Assembly (NCBI RefSeq): GCF_009765225.1
Contig: NZ_VMSF01000001.1
Location: 496,001-560,000, forward strand
DNA: 64,000 bases
Direction of reading: 5' to 3'
DNA from: Leifsonia sp. AG29
GTDB lineage: Bacteria > Actinomycetota > Actinomycetes > Actinomycetales > Microbacteriaceae
The stretch's first letter is position 1, and every line of letters begins with the position of its first letter. The translations under genes and the position numbers were made by a program. This document shows, in pieces, positions 25,642-33,518 of the stretch. The notes beneath the pieces are model-generated. The model was not told the origin of the DNA and did not search any database. It saw only the letters and a list, made by a program, of their open reading frames with translations.

Positions 25642-26595
25642 CTACATCTCCTGCTCCCACCAGCCGCGGGTGTCGACCCCCGTGGCGTCCGCCACGGCCT
25701 CCAATTCGACGATTTCCTCGTGCGTGAGCTCGATCGCCCGCGCCCTGACGAGGGCGTCGAGGTAGTCCGGACGCGTGACGCCGACGATGGGAGTGGTGCC
25801 CTTGGAGATCGCCCAGGCGAGAGCGACCTCGGCGGGCGAAGCCGTCCGGCGCGCGCCGATCGCGGCCATGCGGTCCGTCAGGGTTCGCAATCGCGGGAGC
25901 ACCTCGTTGTAGGAAGCTGCTCTGTTCGTGCCCTCCGGCATGGGGTTCGCAGGACTGTATCTGCCGCTCAGCGCGCCTTGCTCGAGCACCATGTAGGAGA
26001 AGAACCGCATGTCGCGATCGCGGCAGTATCGCAGGATTCCCGCGTTCTCCGACTTCCGGTAAAGGAGGCTGTAGTGGTTCTGGACGGCCTCGACCCGGAA
26101 GCCCGCGGCCTGAAGGATGCCGTCGGCGCGAGCGATCTGGTCGAGATCGTGGTTGGAGACCCCCACGTGTCGAACCGCGCCCGACCTGAGGAGGGGGACG
26201 AGAAGCGGGGTCCATCGTTCCACGTCGGCCGGATTGTGGATCCAGAGGATATCCACGTACTCCGTGCGGAGACGCTGAAGGCTCTGCTCCAGCATGTCGG
26301 CGACGGGGTTCTCGCCGTCACCCGCGAGCTGCGGAGTGAACTTGGCAGAGAGTTGATAGTCGCTTCGCTCGTAGTCCGACAGCACGTGGCCGAGCGCGGA
26401 TTCGGCGCGCCCCATCCCGTATACCGCGGCGGTGTCCCACAGGGTGAATCCGTTCGAGTGGGCTCTGTCGACGATCTCGTGCAGATCCGACAGGCCCAAT
26501 CCGCTGCCGAAGTAGCCATCGCCCGGTTCGCCGATGTCGCCCCACGCCCAGGTGCCCAGCGCGGCTGCCGGCGCGGAGAGTTCGGTCTCGATCAT
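25642..26595 (-). CDS. Aldo/keto reductase
   Basis: A 317-residue TIM-barrel protein with the aldo/keto reductase tetrad visible: Asp in DTAAVYG, Tyr in the same segment, Lys in SAKF and His in IHNP. The C-terminal VGVTRP loop binds NADPH in the family. It probably reduces a carbonyl compound. GGAGG lies at good spacing before the ATG at 26595. It is divergent from XRE/MmyB-like regulator 2 (26738). Confidence 0.88.
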   Translation of the reverse strand: MIETELSAPAAALGTWAWGDIGEPGDGYFGSGLGLSDLHEIVDRAHSNGFTLWDTAAVYGMGRAESALGHVLSDYERSDYQLSAKFTPQLAGDGENPVADMLEQSLQRLRTEYVDILWIHNPADVERWTPLLVPLLRSGAVRHVGVSNHDLDQIARADGILQAAGFRVEAVQNHYSLLYRKSENAGILRYCRDRDMRFFSYMVLEQGALSGRYSPANPMPEGTNRAASYNEVLPRLRTLTDRMAAIGARRTASPAEVALAWAISKGTTPIVGVTRPDYLDALVRARAIELTHEEIVELEAVADATGVDTRGWWEQEM

Positions 26596-26684
26596 GAAAA
26601 GCCTCCAGTGTTCAGGGGATCGTTGCGATCGTCCCGACACCAGAAGATCGTGTTCCCGGCGAGGAGAGCAGGTCGGGTTCATGG

Positions 26685-26703
26685 GGGGCACAAGCTCGAC
26701 CCC
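26685..26703 (+). promoter_or_regulatory. 19-bp dyad upstream of XRE regulator 2
   Basis: GGGGC, nine bases, ACCCC. The centre is 44 bases before the ATG at 26738, the same distance as the dyads before the regulators at 15655 and 45279. The outer four pairs are perfect. A TAGTCT -10-like box lies at 26725-26730, seven bases before the ATG. Confidence 0.55.
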
Positions 26704-26737
26704 CTTCTGCTGACCGAAGCTGCGTAGTCTCGGAGGC

Positions 26738-27682
26738 ATGGATCAGCAGCCGGATGACCGCGGCGAAATCCGGGACTTCCTTGTGACCCGCCGAGCTCGG
26801 ATCACTCCTGAGCAGGCAGGGTTGCCGACCAGCGCGCGCCGTCGGGTGCCCGGCCTCCGCCGTGAGGAGGTCGCAGTCCTCGCGGGAGTGAGCACGGAAT
26901 GGTACACGCGCTTGGAGAAAGGGCACATCGGCGGTGTCTCCGACGAGGTCCTCGAGGCTGTCTCCCATGCGCTGCGTCTCAGTGAAGACGAACGCGGCTA
27001 TCTGTTCGAGCTCGCAATGTCCGCACGGCGCGGCAACCGCAAGCCCGCGCGCGGCCCCGACCGAGATGTGGCGGCCCCGGTCCAGTGGATGCTCGATTCC
27101 ATCACCATGTCGGCCGCGTTCGTCCGCAACGGCCGCACCGACATCCTCGCGGCGAATGCGATGGCCCGGGCACTGTTCGGACCGCTGTACGCGAGCGATA
27201 CGGTCGACACGCGAGGACACCCCAACATCGCCCGCTTCGTCTTCCTCGATCCCGATTCGAGGCGCTTCTACAGTGATTGGCGCGCCGCGGGTGCCGCCAC
27301 CGCCGCCATGCTTCGCGCCGAGGCGGCGTGTCAACCGGATGACCGGAAGCTGCGAGAGCTGATCGGGGAGCTGTCCACCCGAAGCGCGCAGTTCCGGACC
27401 TCCTGGGCTGCACACGATGTACTGCTCCGTCATGACGGGCTGAAGCAGCTGGACCATCCCGATGTCGGAACCCTGGAGCTGTCCTTTCAGTCTCTCGCGC
27501 TTCCCCGGCCGGGCACCGGTGTCCACGAACTGGTCCTCTATACGGCAGCTCCCGGAACGACATCCGAAGACCGGCTCAGGATCCTGGCCATCGCAGCGGC
27601 CTCCGAGTCGGCAGGCAGCGCTCGCGCGGCGGCGTCGGACGCGCCGGCGAGGGCGAGCAGGTCGGTCGCGCCGAGCCCGTGA
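26738..27682 (+). CDS. XRE/MmyB-like transcriptional regulator 2
   Basis: A 314-residue protein: XRE helix-turn-helix with VPGLRREEVAVLAGVSTEWYTRLEKG (about 40-65 in outline), then the MmyB-like ligand domain (FVRNGRTDILAANAMARALF, HPDVG). The C-terminal Ala/Ser-rich tail is longer than in its two paralogues here. It is divergent from the aldo/keto reductase gene, which it probably controls, and ends one base before the convergent SDR gene. Confidence 0.88.
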   Translation: MDQQPDDRGEIRDFLVTRRARITPEQAGLPTSARRRVPGLRREEVAVLAGVSTEWYTRLEKGHIGGVSDEVLEAVSHALRLSEDERGYLFELAMSARRGNRKPARGPDRDVAAPVQWMLDSITMSAAFVRNGRTDILAANAMARALFGPLYASDTVDTRGHPNIARFVFLDPDSRRFYSDWRAAGAATAAMLRAEAACQPDDRKLRELIGELSTRSAQFRTSWAAHDVLLRHDGLKQLDHPDVGTLELSFQSLALPRPGTGVHELVLYTAAPGTTSEDRLRILAIAAASESAGSARAAASDAPARASRSVAPSP

Positions 27683-28606
27683 TCAGCTCGTCGAGGCGCG
27701 CGTTCGTCCGCTCGACTCTTCGCCGGTGCCGGCATTCGGTTCCAGCAAGGACCCGAAGCCCAGGCGGGAGACGAAGTCACGGCGCTCGCCTTCGACGACG
27801 GCAAGCACGTCCGCGACGTGGGACTGGGTGAAGTCGACCACGGTCCGGAAGGGTTTCTCGCCCGCCGGGAGCGCGAGGATCCTGGCGACTTCATCGCCCA
27901 CGCTGGAGGGATGCGCTTCGACGCCGGGATCGAACAGCGCCGCGGTCGCCGCCTCGTTCCGCGCCACCATCGGGTCCAGCTCCGCGTATGCGGCCTCGAC
28001 CGCACGGTCGGACGCCCGGCCCGCATTCGGGAAGTGCTCGGTCCCGGAGGTGAACGCCCCCGGCATCACGATCACGGTCTCGATGCCGAAGTGGTTCGCC
28101 TCGTATGCGGTGACCTGGGCGAGCGCGTCGAAAGCGAATTTCGAGGCGACGTAGGGGCCGAGGAAGGGCGGCGCGACCACGGTGGTCGTGCTTCCGATGT
28201 ACACGAGCGTGCCCGAACGGCGGGAACGCATGTGTGGAAGCACCGCGCGGTTCACCCGCTGAGCCCCGAAGGTGTTGACGTCGAACAGATGGGCCAGGTC
28301 CTCGGCCGTGAACGCCTCGGTGTAGCCGATGAGGAGGTGCGCTGCGTTGTGGATCACGACGTCCAGCCCGCCCTGCTCGTCGATGATGGCGGCGACCGCC
28401 GCATCGGCGGAGTCCTGCGACGTGACATCCAGTTCGATCGTGTGGAGGCGCTCGCCGCCGGCGGCCTCGAGGGAGGCGGCCCGTTCGGCGTTGCGCCCCC
28501 GGGGGTCGCGCATGCTCGCATAGACGGTGTGCCCGGCGCCCGCGAGCGCCAGTGCGCAGTACCGGCCGATCCCGGTCGCAGCGCCGGTGATGAGGATGAC
28601 GGACAT
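27683..28606 (-). CDS. Short-chain dehydrogenase/reductase (SDR)
   Basis: A 307-residue SDR with TGAATGIG (residues 7-14), HNAAH at the NNAG position, the GSTTT Ser strand and YVASK as catalytic Tyr/Lys. The Arg in SMRDPRGR after strand 2 suggests NADP(H). The Asn of the NAG motif is kept, but the motif is unusual. It is the third gene of a minus-strand operon (SDR, hydrolase, this SDR); its ATG overlaps the stop codon of the hydrolase gene (TGATG). Confidence 0.86.
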   Translation of the reverse strand: MSVILITGAATGIGRYCALALAGAGHTVYASMRDPRGRNAERAASLEAAGGERLHTIELDVTSQDSADAAVAAIIDEQGGLDVVIHNAAHLLIGYTEAFTAEDLAHLFDVNTFGAQRVNRAVLPHMRSRRSGTLVYIGSTTTVVAPPFLGPYVASKFAFDALAQVTAYEANHFGIETVIVMPGAFTSGTEHFPNAGRASDRAVEAAYAELDPMVARNEAATAALFDPGVEAHPSSVGDEVARILALPAGEKPFRTVVDFTQSHVADVLAVVEGERRDFVSRLGFGSLLEPNAGTGEESSGRTRASTS

Positions 28607-29505
28607 CAGACTCCTTCAGGGTTCAGGTGGGTGGCGATGAAAGCGGCAGCGGCGTCGAGGGCGGTCGCCCCCTCGGTCAGATCGGAGGCGAAGCCTTGGA
28701 ACACGTGCGGCATGTGCGGAGTGACCTGCAGGGTGACCGCTACGTCCGCCTCTGCCGCTCGCGCGGCCACTCGGAGAGCGTCATCGAGCAGGATCTCGTG
28801 GCTTCCGACCTGGACCATCAACGGGGGCAGCCCGGTGAAGTCGCCGTTGACCGGACTCAAGAGCGGGTGGGACGGCTCCGAGCCGGCGGCGTAGTCGCGC
28901 GCGCGCGTCTGCAGCGCGCCGCGGGTGAGCGCAGCGTCGACCGCGGCCTTGCTGGTGATCGTGGAGCCGCGCAGCTCGAGGTCGGCCCAGGGCGAGAGCA
29001 CGATGCCGGCGGCCGGGAGCGCTTCGCCATGATCCCTCAACGCCAGCAGCAGCGCGAGCGTCAGGCCCCCGCCTGCGGATTCCCCGGCGACGATGATCCG
29101 GCCCGCGGGGACCCCGGCGGCGAGCAGGCCGCGGTAGGCGGCGACGGCATCGTCGAGCGCTGCAGGGTGAGGGTGCTCGGGGGCGAGGCGGTACTCCACG
29201 CTGACCGCGCGTGATCCGGTTCGCGTGGTGAGCTCGGCCGCCAGGCCGGCTCCGCCTCGGGCCGAGCCGAGCGCGTACGCGCCGCCATGGAAGTAGAGGA
29301 TGACCCCTCCCTCCTCGTGCTCAGCCGCGATCTCGATCGTCGGGACGCCGCCCCGTGTCCGCTCCTCGAGCACGACCCCGGCGGGAAGCGGATGCGACGT
29401 CATCAGTTGATCGAGCAGCGGTCGCTGGACATCGAGCGGGCCCCCGAGGTCGAGCGGTCCGTCCCGGAGCAGTGCTTCGATCTGCTCGGCCTGCGCCCGC
29501 GTCAT
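28606..29505 (-). CDS. Alpha/beta-hydrolase, hormone-sensitive-lipase (HSL) family
   Basis: A 299-residue esterase with the HSL oxyanion motif HGGAY (73-77) and nucleophile Ser143 in GESAGG. The Asp (VQVGSHEILLDDA) and His (PHMPHVFQGF) of the triad are visible near the C-terminus. HSL-type enzymes hydrolyse short-chain esters. It is translationally coupled on both sides (four-base overlap with the SDR before, one-base overlap with the SDR after), so the three proteins probably act on the same compound. Confidence 0.88.
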   Translation of the reverse strand: MTRAQAEQIEALLRDGPLDLGGPLDVQRPLLDQLMTSHPLPAGVVLEERTRGGVPTIEIAAEHEEGGVILYFHGGAYALGSARGGAGLAAELTTRTGSRAVSVEYRLAPEHPHPAALDDAVAAYRGLLAAGVPAGRIIVAGESAGGGLTLALLLALRDHGEALPAAGIVLSPWADLELRGSTITSKAAVDAALTRGALQTRARDYAAGSEPSHPLLSPVNGDFTGLPPLMVQVGSHEILLDDALRVAARAAEADVAVTLQVTPHMPHVFQGFASDLTEGATALDAAAAFIATHLNPEGV

Positions 29506-30227
29506 GCCAGGCCGCCGTTGACGTAGAGGACCTGTCCGTTGATCCAGCGCGCGGGGCCGGCGAGCGCCGCGACGACCTCGGCGATGTCCTCGGGGGTGCC
29601 GAGACGTCGGGAGGGAACGAGGCCGGCGATGCGATCGATGACCTCCGGGGACTTCCCGTTGCGGAAGAGGGGAGTGTCGGTCGGCCCGGGGGCGACGACG
29701 TTGACGGTGACGTCCCGTCCGGCGAGTTCACGGGCGAGGATCAGCGGCAGACCCTCGACGGCGCTCTTGCTCATGACGTACGCGGCGTACGTCGGCGACT
29801 GGGTGCGGGTCACCGAGGTCGAGAACAGGATCACAGCGCCGCCCGCGCGCACTGCTCGCGCCGCCTGTCGGGCGACGAGGAACGATCCTCGGATGTTCGT
29901 GCGAGTCACCTGGTCGAACGTGTCCATGTCGGTGTCGGCCACCGGCGCCAACGGCATGATCCCTGCGGCGTTGACGACCACGTCGACACCTCCGAGGGTT
30001 TCGGCGGCGGCGAACAGGTCCGCGACCGCCCCCTCGTCGCCGATATCGGCGCGAACGGCGACCGCGCGACGCCCCGCGGCTTGCGCCTGGGCGACGACCG
30101 CGTCCGCAGCCGACTGATTGCCGTTGTATTGGGCGACGATGTCGAAGCCGTCGTCCGCGAGACGCAATGCCGTAGCCCGCCCGATGCCGCTCGAGGCGCC
30201 GGTGACCACTGCAACCCGTGAGTTCAT
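29502..30227 (-). CDS. Short-chain dehydrogenase/reductase (SDR)
   Basis: A 241-residue classical SDR: TGASSGIG (9-16), NAAG (about 87-90), STSVT Ser strand, YVMSK as Tyr/Lys, and a C-terminal YVNGGLA as in FabG-like enzymes. AAAGGG precedes the ATG at 30227; a longer reading from further upstream is unlikely because it would run through the operator. It is the first gene of the SDR-hydrolase-SDR operon and is divergent from the TetR gene at 30282. Confidence 0.88.
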   Translation of the reverse strand: MNSRVAVVTGASSGIGRATALRLADDGFDIVAQYNGNQSAADAVVAQAQAAGRRAVAVRADIGDEGAVADLFAAAETLGGVDVVVNAAGIMPLAPVADTDMDTFDQVTRTNIRGSFLVARQAARAVRAGGAVILFSTSVTRTQSPTYAAYVMSKSAVEGLPLILARELAGRDVTVNVVAPGPTDTPLFRNGKSPEVIDRIAGLVPSRRLGTPEDIAEVVAALAGPARWINGQVLYVNGGLA

Positions 30228-30247
30228 GATGCCCTTTCCCGATTTAT

Positions 30248-30297
30248 GTGGACACTGTGTCCACAAAGAGGATAGGGCATAATGGACGCTGTGTCCA
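30248..30297. promoter_or_regulatory. Two TetR operators between SDR operon and TetR gene
   Basis: Site 1 (30248-30264): GTGGACAC and GTGTCCAC around one base, a perfect palindrome. Site 2 (30283-30297): TGGACGCTGTGTCCA, one mismatch, lies on the start codon of the TetR gene. The arrangement indicates that the TetR protein shuts off both the SDR operon and itself. Confidence 0.75.
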
Positions 30298-30905
30298 CAT
30301 CACTAGGAGAAGAGCACGCGCAGCCTCGACCCGGACGCGGGCGGCGGCCGTCGGCGGAGGTGCGGGCGGAGATCCTCGCCTCGGCGGCCGGGTTGCTCTT
30401 CGCGGAGGGGCTCGGCGCCGTCACCTTCGACCGCGTCTCGGCCGAATCCGGGGCCAGCCGGACCACGTTGCACAAGTGGTGGCCCACGCGCGGTGCTCTC
30501 GCGGCCGAGGCCTACTTCGCGAGCGTCAAGCGGGACCTCGACTTCGTCGACACGGGGGACATCGAGAGCGACGTGCGGACTCAGCTCCACGCGTTCGCCC
30601 GCCTGATGACCGTCGAGCCGGCGGGTCGCGCGGTCCGCGAGCTCATCGGTGCGGCACAGACGGATCCGGCTCTGCGCGCGGCCTTCGTGGAGGCGTATTC
30701 CCGGCCCCGGCGCCAAGAAGCTGTGGAGGTGCTCGCGGTCGCCAAGTCGCGCGGCCAGATCCGGCAGGACGTCTCGCTCGAGATCCTTGTCGACCAGCTC
30801 TGGGGGGCCTGTTACCACCGGTTGCTGCTGCTCGACGAGCCTCTCGACGATCGTCTCGTCGACGAATTCGTCAGCAACGCCTTCGCGGGAGCCCGGCCGC
30901 GCTGA
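30282..30905 (+). CDS. TetR-family transcriptional regulator
   Basis: A 207-residue protein. A basic N-terminal tail rich in Arg/Pro (RPGRGRRPS) precedes the TetR helix-turn-helix (about 45-70: VTFDRVSAESGASRTTLHKWWPTR in outline), and the C-terminal domain is of the TetR_C_16-like kind. The recognition helix with KWWPTR is typical of a known TetR subgroup. Its start codon lies within a copy of its own probable operator. It is divergent from the SDR-hydrolase-SDR operon. Confidence 0.87.
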   Translation: MDAVSTSLGEEHAQPRPGRGRRPSAEVRAEILASAAGLLFAEGLGAVTFDRVSAESGASRTTLHKWWPTRGALAAEAYFASVKRDLDFVDTGDIESDVRTQLHAFARLMTVEPAGRAVRELIGAAQTDPALRAAFVEAYSRPRRQEAVEVLAVAKSRGQIRQDVSLEILVDQLWGACYHRLLLLDEPLDDRLVDEFVSNAFAGARPR

Positions 30906-30945
30906 TCGCAGAGCGGCGCTCTCACCGAGCCGCTCCGGTGCCGAA

Positions 30946-31137
30946 ATGCGTCTTGCATCGATGCATGGATTCGCCGGCTGCACCATAACCGTGACCGGAG
31001 TGCCCAGTGCGGGAGGAGACTCCGTCTCGTTCAGCTATACGGACAGCGGCTGCACGACGACGTCGGCAGGGGCGATCGGCGTGCGCACCTTCAACACCAC
31101 CGCCCAGTGGAGGCACGTCCAGGTCGTGCAGCACTGA
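30946..31137 (+). pseudogene. Remnant of a secreted glycosidase C-terminal domain
   Basis: The translated end reads like the last strands of a LamG/jelly-roll sugar-binding or glycosidase domain (GCTITVTGVPSAGGD, then VGVRTFNTTAQW in the family; here IGVRTFNTTAQW), ending in TGA at 31135-31137. There is no N-terminal part, signal peptide or ribosome site; the frame upstream simply overlaps the TetR gene. I read it as the 3' end of a deleted gene. The palindrome TGCATCGATGCA (30954-30965) directly precedes it. It could instead be a real short protein of about 60 residues. Confidence 0.5.
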
Positions 31138-31145
31138 CCGAGGAG

Positions 31146-31177
31146 GAGGGTGGGGTCGCCCATGCGGCCCCACCCTC
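31146..31177. terminator. Terminator hairpin after the LacI gene
   Basis: GAGGGTGGGG pairs with CCCCACCCTC (10 bp, extendable inward to 14 with a wobble). It lies just after the remnant (plus) and 21 bases after the LacI stop (minus), so it can serve both directions. Confidence 0.65.
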
Positions 31178-31197
31178 GTCGGGCTTCCCGTCCCTGT

Positions 31198-32217
31198 TCA
31201 GGGGCGACCGTTCGTGCTCTCGCGCACGATCAGGCGGTACGGGGCCTGGATCGACGACGCAGGAAGTTCCTCCCCGTCGATCCTCGCCAGCAGACGGTCG
31301 ACCGCGAGGCGCGCGATCGCTCCCTTGTCGGGGGCGATCGTGGTCAGGCTCGGCGTAGCGAAGCCTCCCTCGTCGATCCCGTCGAACCCGACGACGGCAA
31401 TGTCCTCCGGCACGCGAAGACCTGCGAGGAGTATCGCCCGCATCGCGCCGATGGCCAGAAGATCGTTGAAGCAGAACACGGCGTCGGGAACGGCCCCCGA
31501 ATCCAGCAAGGACCGCATGGCCGCGAAGCCGGCCTCCCGGTGGTAGACGTCCGCGTCGACGATGAGACGCGGGTCGGGGCGAATCCCGGCCGAGCCGAGG
31601 GCCTGGCGGTAGCCCGTCACACGCAGTTCGGCCGTCTTGTTGCCGGCCGTCGGCTGGCTCCCGATCGCGGCCACCCGACGACGCCCGAGCGAGAGGAGGT
31701 GCTCCGTCGCGTCAGCGGACGCGGCCACGTTGTCGACGAAGACATGGTCGACGGTGCCCTCCTCCACCTGCTCACCGAGGAGGACCATGGGCTGTGGAGA
31801 GCTGTGCACCGCCTCGGACAGTTCCTCCCACGAGATGCCCAGCGGGCTGAAGATCAGACCGTCGAACATCCGGGGATGCTCACGCTCACGGAGGAGGCGT
31901 CGTTCGGCTTCGGCTGAGCCGTCGGTCTGGCGGACGTTCACGGTGTAGTCGCGGCTGGCCAGCGACGTGATGATGGCCGACGAGAGCTCGGAGAAGTAGG
32001 GGACGGCGAGCTCTGGCAGCGCGAGGGTGATGATCCCGGTCTTCCCCGATCGCAACCCTCGCGCCAGGAGGTTCGGACGGTAACCGAGCGCATCGATGGA
32101 GCGCTTGACGCGCGTTCGCATCTCATCCGACACGTGGACGTATCCGTTGACCACGTTCGACACGGTACGAGGCGACACTCCGGCGTGCCGTGCCACGTCA
32201 TAGATCGTCGTCGCCAT
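31198..32217 (-). CDS. LacI-family regulator 1
   Basis: A 339-residue protein: LacI headpiece (TIYDVARHAGVSPRTVSNVVNG, residues 4-25 in outline, with the hinge helix PNLLARGLRSGKT) and a periplasmic-binding-type ligand domain ending in TPSLTTI and the RLIVRES strand. It should bind a sugar. It is the second of two LacI genes in a row upstream of the arabinoside ABC operon, with 89 bp between them. The palindrome TACCGCGCGGTA (32254-32265) and an ATCGATGCA site (32278-32286) lie in that gap and may be its autoregulatory sites. Confidence 0.88.
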   Translation of the reverse strand: MATTIYDVARHAGVSPRTVSNVVNGYVHVSDEMRTRVKRSIDALGYRPNLLARGLRSGKTGIITLALPELAVPYFSELSSAIITSLASRDYTVNVRQTDGSAEAERRLLREREHPRMFDGLIFSPLGISWEELSEAVHSSPQPMVLLGEQVEEGTVDHVFVDNVAASADATEHLLSLGRRRVAAIGSQPTAGNKTAELRVTGYRQALGSAGIRPDPRLIVDADVYHREAGFAAMRSLLDSGAVPDAVFCFNDLLAIGAMRAILLAGLRVPEDIAVVGFDGIDEGGFATPSLTTIAPDKGAIARLAVDRLLARIDGEELPASSIQAPYRLIVRESTNGRP

Positions 32218-32253
32218 CGGCGCTCGCCTTCCCGCATGACCGTGCGTTCGGTG

Positions 32254-32286
32254 TACCGCGCGGTATCGGAGAATTCTATCGATGCA
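32254..32286. promoter_or_regulatory. Palindromes between the two LacI genes
   Basis: TACCGCGCGGTA (32254-32265) is a perfect 12-bp palindrome with a central CG, as LacI operators have. ATCGATGCA (32278-32286) also occurs at 30957-30965 and 33412-33420, both in the same sugar locus. Confidence 0.5.
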
Positions 32287-32306
32287 CGAGGCGAGGGGAC
32301 GCCGAG

Positions 32307-33329
32307 TCAGCTGATGGCGGTGGACTGCCGTTGGATGAGCCGACAGGGCACACGTTCGATTCCGCCCGCGGCGGGCTCCCCAGCGATGGCGGCAAGCAGC
32401 CGGGTCGCCGCGACGTTGCCCAATTCCGACAGTTGGAGATCCACGGTGGTCAGCGGGGGTCGAGCTGCATTGACCATGACGTCCCAGTTGTCCACCCCGA
32501 CGATGCCGACCTCGCGGGGGACCTCGACGCCGTTCTCCCGCAAACCGTCGCCGAGCCCGCGCGCTATCTGATCGCTGGCGCAGAACACGCCATCGAACTC
32601 AGCGCCCGAGCGCAGTAGACGCAGCGCGGCCTCCCGGCCCCACTCCTCGCTCCATTCGCCGAACAACGCGCCGCCGCCGACGAGGCTCTCGCCGGCCTGC
32701 GACAGAACGCGCTCCACGCCTGCCAGCCTGTGGCGGACGGCGACGTGGTGCGGGGGGCCGGTCACGTGCGCGATGCGTCGCCTTCCCGTGTCCAGAAGGT
32801 GCTGCACGGCCTGCGCGGCGCCGTCCTCATCGTCATGGAGGATCGACAGGTCGCGTGGGTCGTCGGATTCGACGAGCGCATAGACCACCGGGACGGGGAA
32901 GTCCTGCCCGAGCGAGGGGCGCCGGTCGCTCGAGCGCCCGGTCACGATGATGCCGTCGACCCGACGAGCGAGCAGGACGCGAAGGTAATGCTGCTCCCTG
33001 ATGGGATCTCCCCGGCTCTCGCAGAGGAGCATGGACATCTGCCCAGCGCCGAGCGCATCTTCGGCTCCCGTCAGGAGGGGGATGGTGAACCGGCCGATGC
33101 TGTCCGTGGTCAGCACGCCCACGATGTACGTGCGACCGGAGAGGAGCCCGCGCGCCATGAGATTGGGTTGGAAGCCCAGCTGTTCGGCTGCTGCGAGCAC
33201 CTTCTCGCGCGTGGCCTGCCGAAGGTCGCCGCGGCCGTTCAGTGCCTTGGAGACGGTGCCCGGAGAGACACCGGCCAGGGATGCGACGTCCGCGACGGTC
33301 GGATTCTTCCTCGGGGCTGCGGACGGCAT
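32307..33329 (-). CDS. LacI-family regulator 2
   Basis: A 340-residue LacI protein: headpiece at residues 10-31 (TVADVASLAGVSPGTVSKALNG in outline), hinge PNLMARGLLSGRTYIVG, then the ligand domain with the CASDQIARGL segment and final RLIQRQST. The ATG at 33329 places the headpiece at the N-terminus; the frame runs 84 bases further upstream across the operator, so that start is unlikely. It is divergent from the ABC operon, and CGGAAACGTTTCCG (33370-33383) in the gap is a textbook LacI-type operator. I infer that it controls sugar import. Confidence 0.9.
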   Translation of the reverse strand: MPSAAPRKNPTVADVASLAGVSPGTVSKALNGRGDLRQATREKVLAAAEQLGFQPNLMARGLLSGRTYIVGVLTTDSIGRFTIPLLTGAEDALGAGQMSMLLCESRGDPIREQHYLRVLLARRVDGIIVTGRSSDRRPSLGQDFPVPVVYALVESDDPRDLSILHDDEDGAAQAVQHLLDTGRRRIAHVTGPPHHVAVRHRLAGVERVLSQAGESLVGGGALFGEWSEEWGREAALRLLRSGAEFDGVFCASDQIARGLGDGLRENGVEVPREVGIVGVDNWDVMVNAARPPLTTVDLQLSELGNVAATRLLAAIAGEPAAGGIERVPCRLIQRQSTAIS

Positions 33330-33369
33330 CGGACTCCATTCGAGAGGGTGAGGAGTCACGCTACACAGT

Positions 33370-33436
33370 CGGAAACGTTTCCGCAAGTCTTTGGCTAATT
33401 TCATCCTTGACATCGATGCAAACGGCCAAATAGCAT
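33370..33436 (+). promoter_or_regulatory. Promoter and LacI operator of the sugar ABC operon
   Basis: CGGAAACGTTTCCG (33370-33383) is a perfect LacI-type palindrome. Downstream lie TTGACA (33407-33412) and TAGCAT (33431-33436), spacer 18 bp, a strong plus-strand promoter 83 bp before the binding-protein gene. The spacer begins with ATCGATGCA, the second possible operator type of the locus. Confidence 0.7.
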
Positions 33437-33518
33437 TCAGAAATCGTTAGCCGGAATTTCCGAATGAGAGCGGCTGGCGACACGAGGCGAAGCACCCTTC
33501 TTTCAAAGGAGAAACGAA

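Noticed and set aside
30649-31137. The glycosidase-tail frame as a frameshifted extension of the TetR gene
   Set aside because: The TetR protein has a normal length and ends cleanly at 30905; the tail belongs to an unrelated fold.
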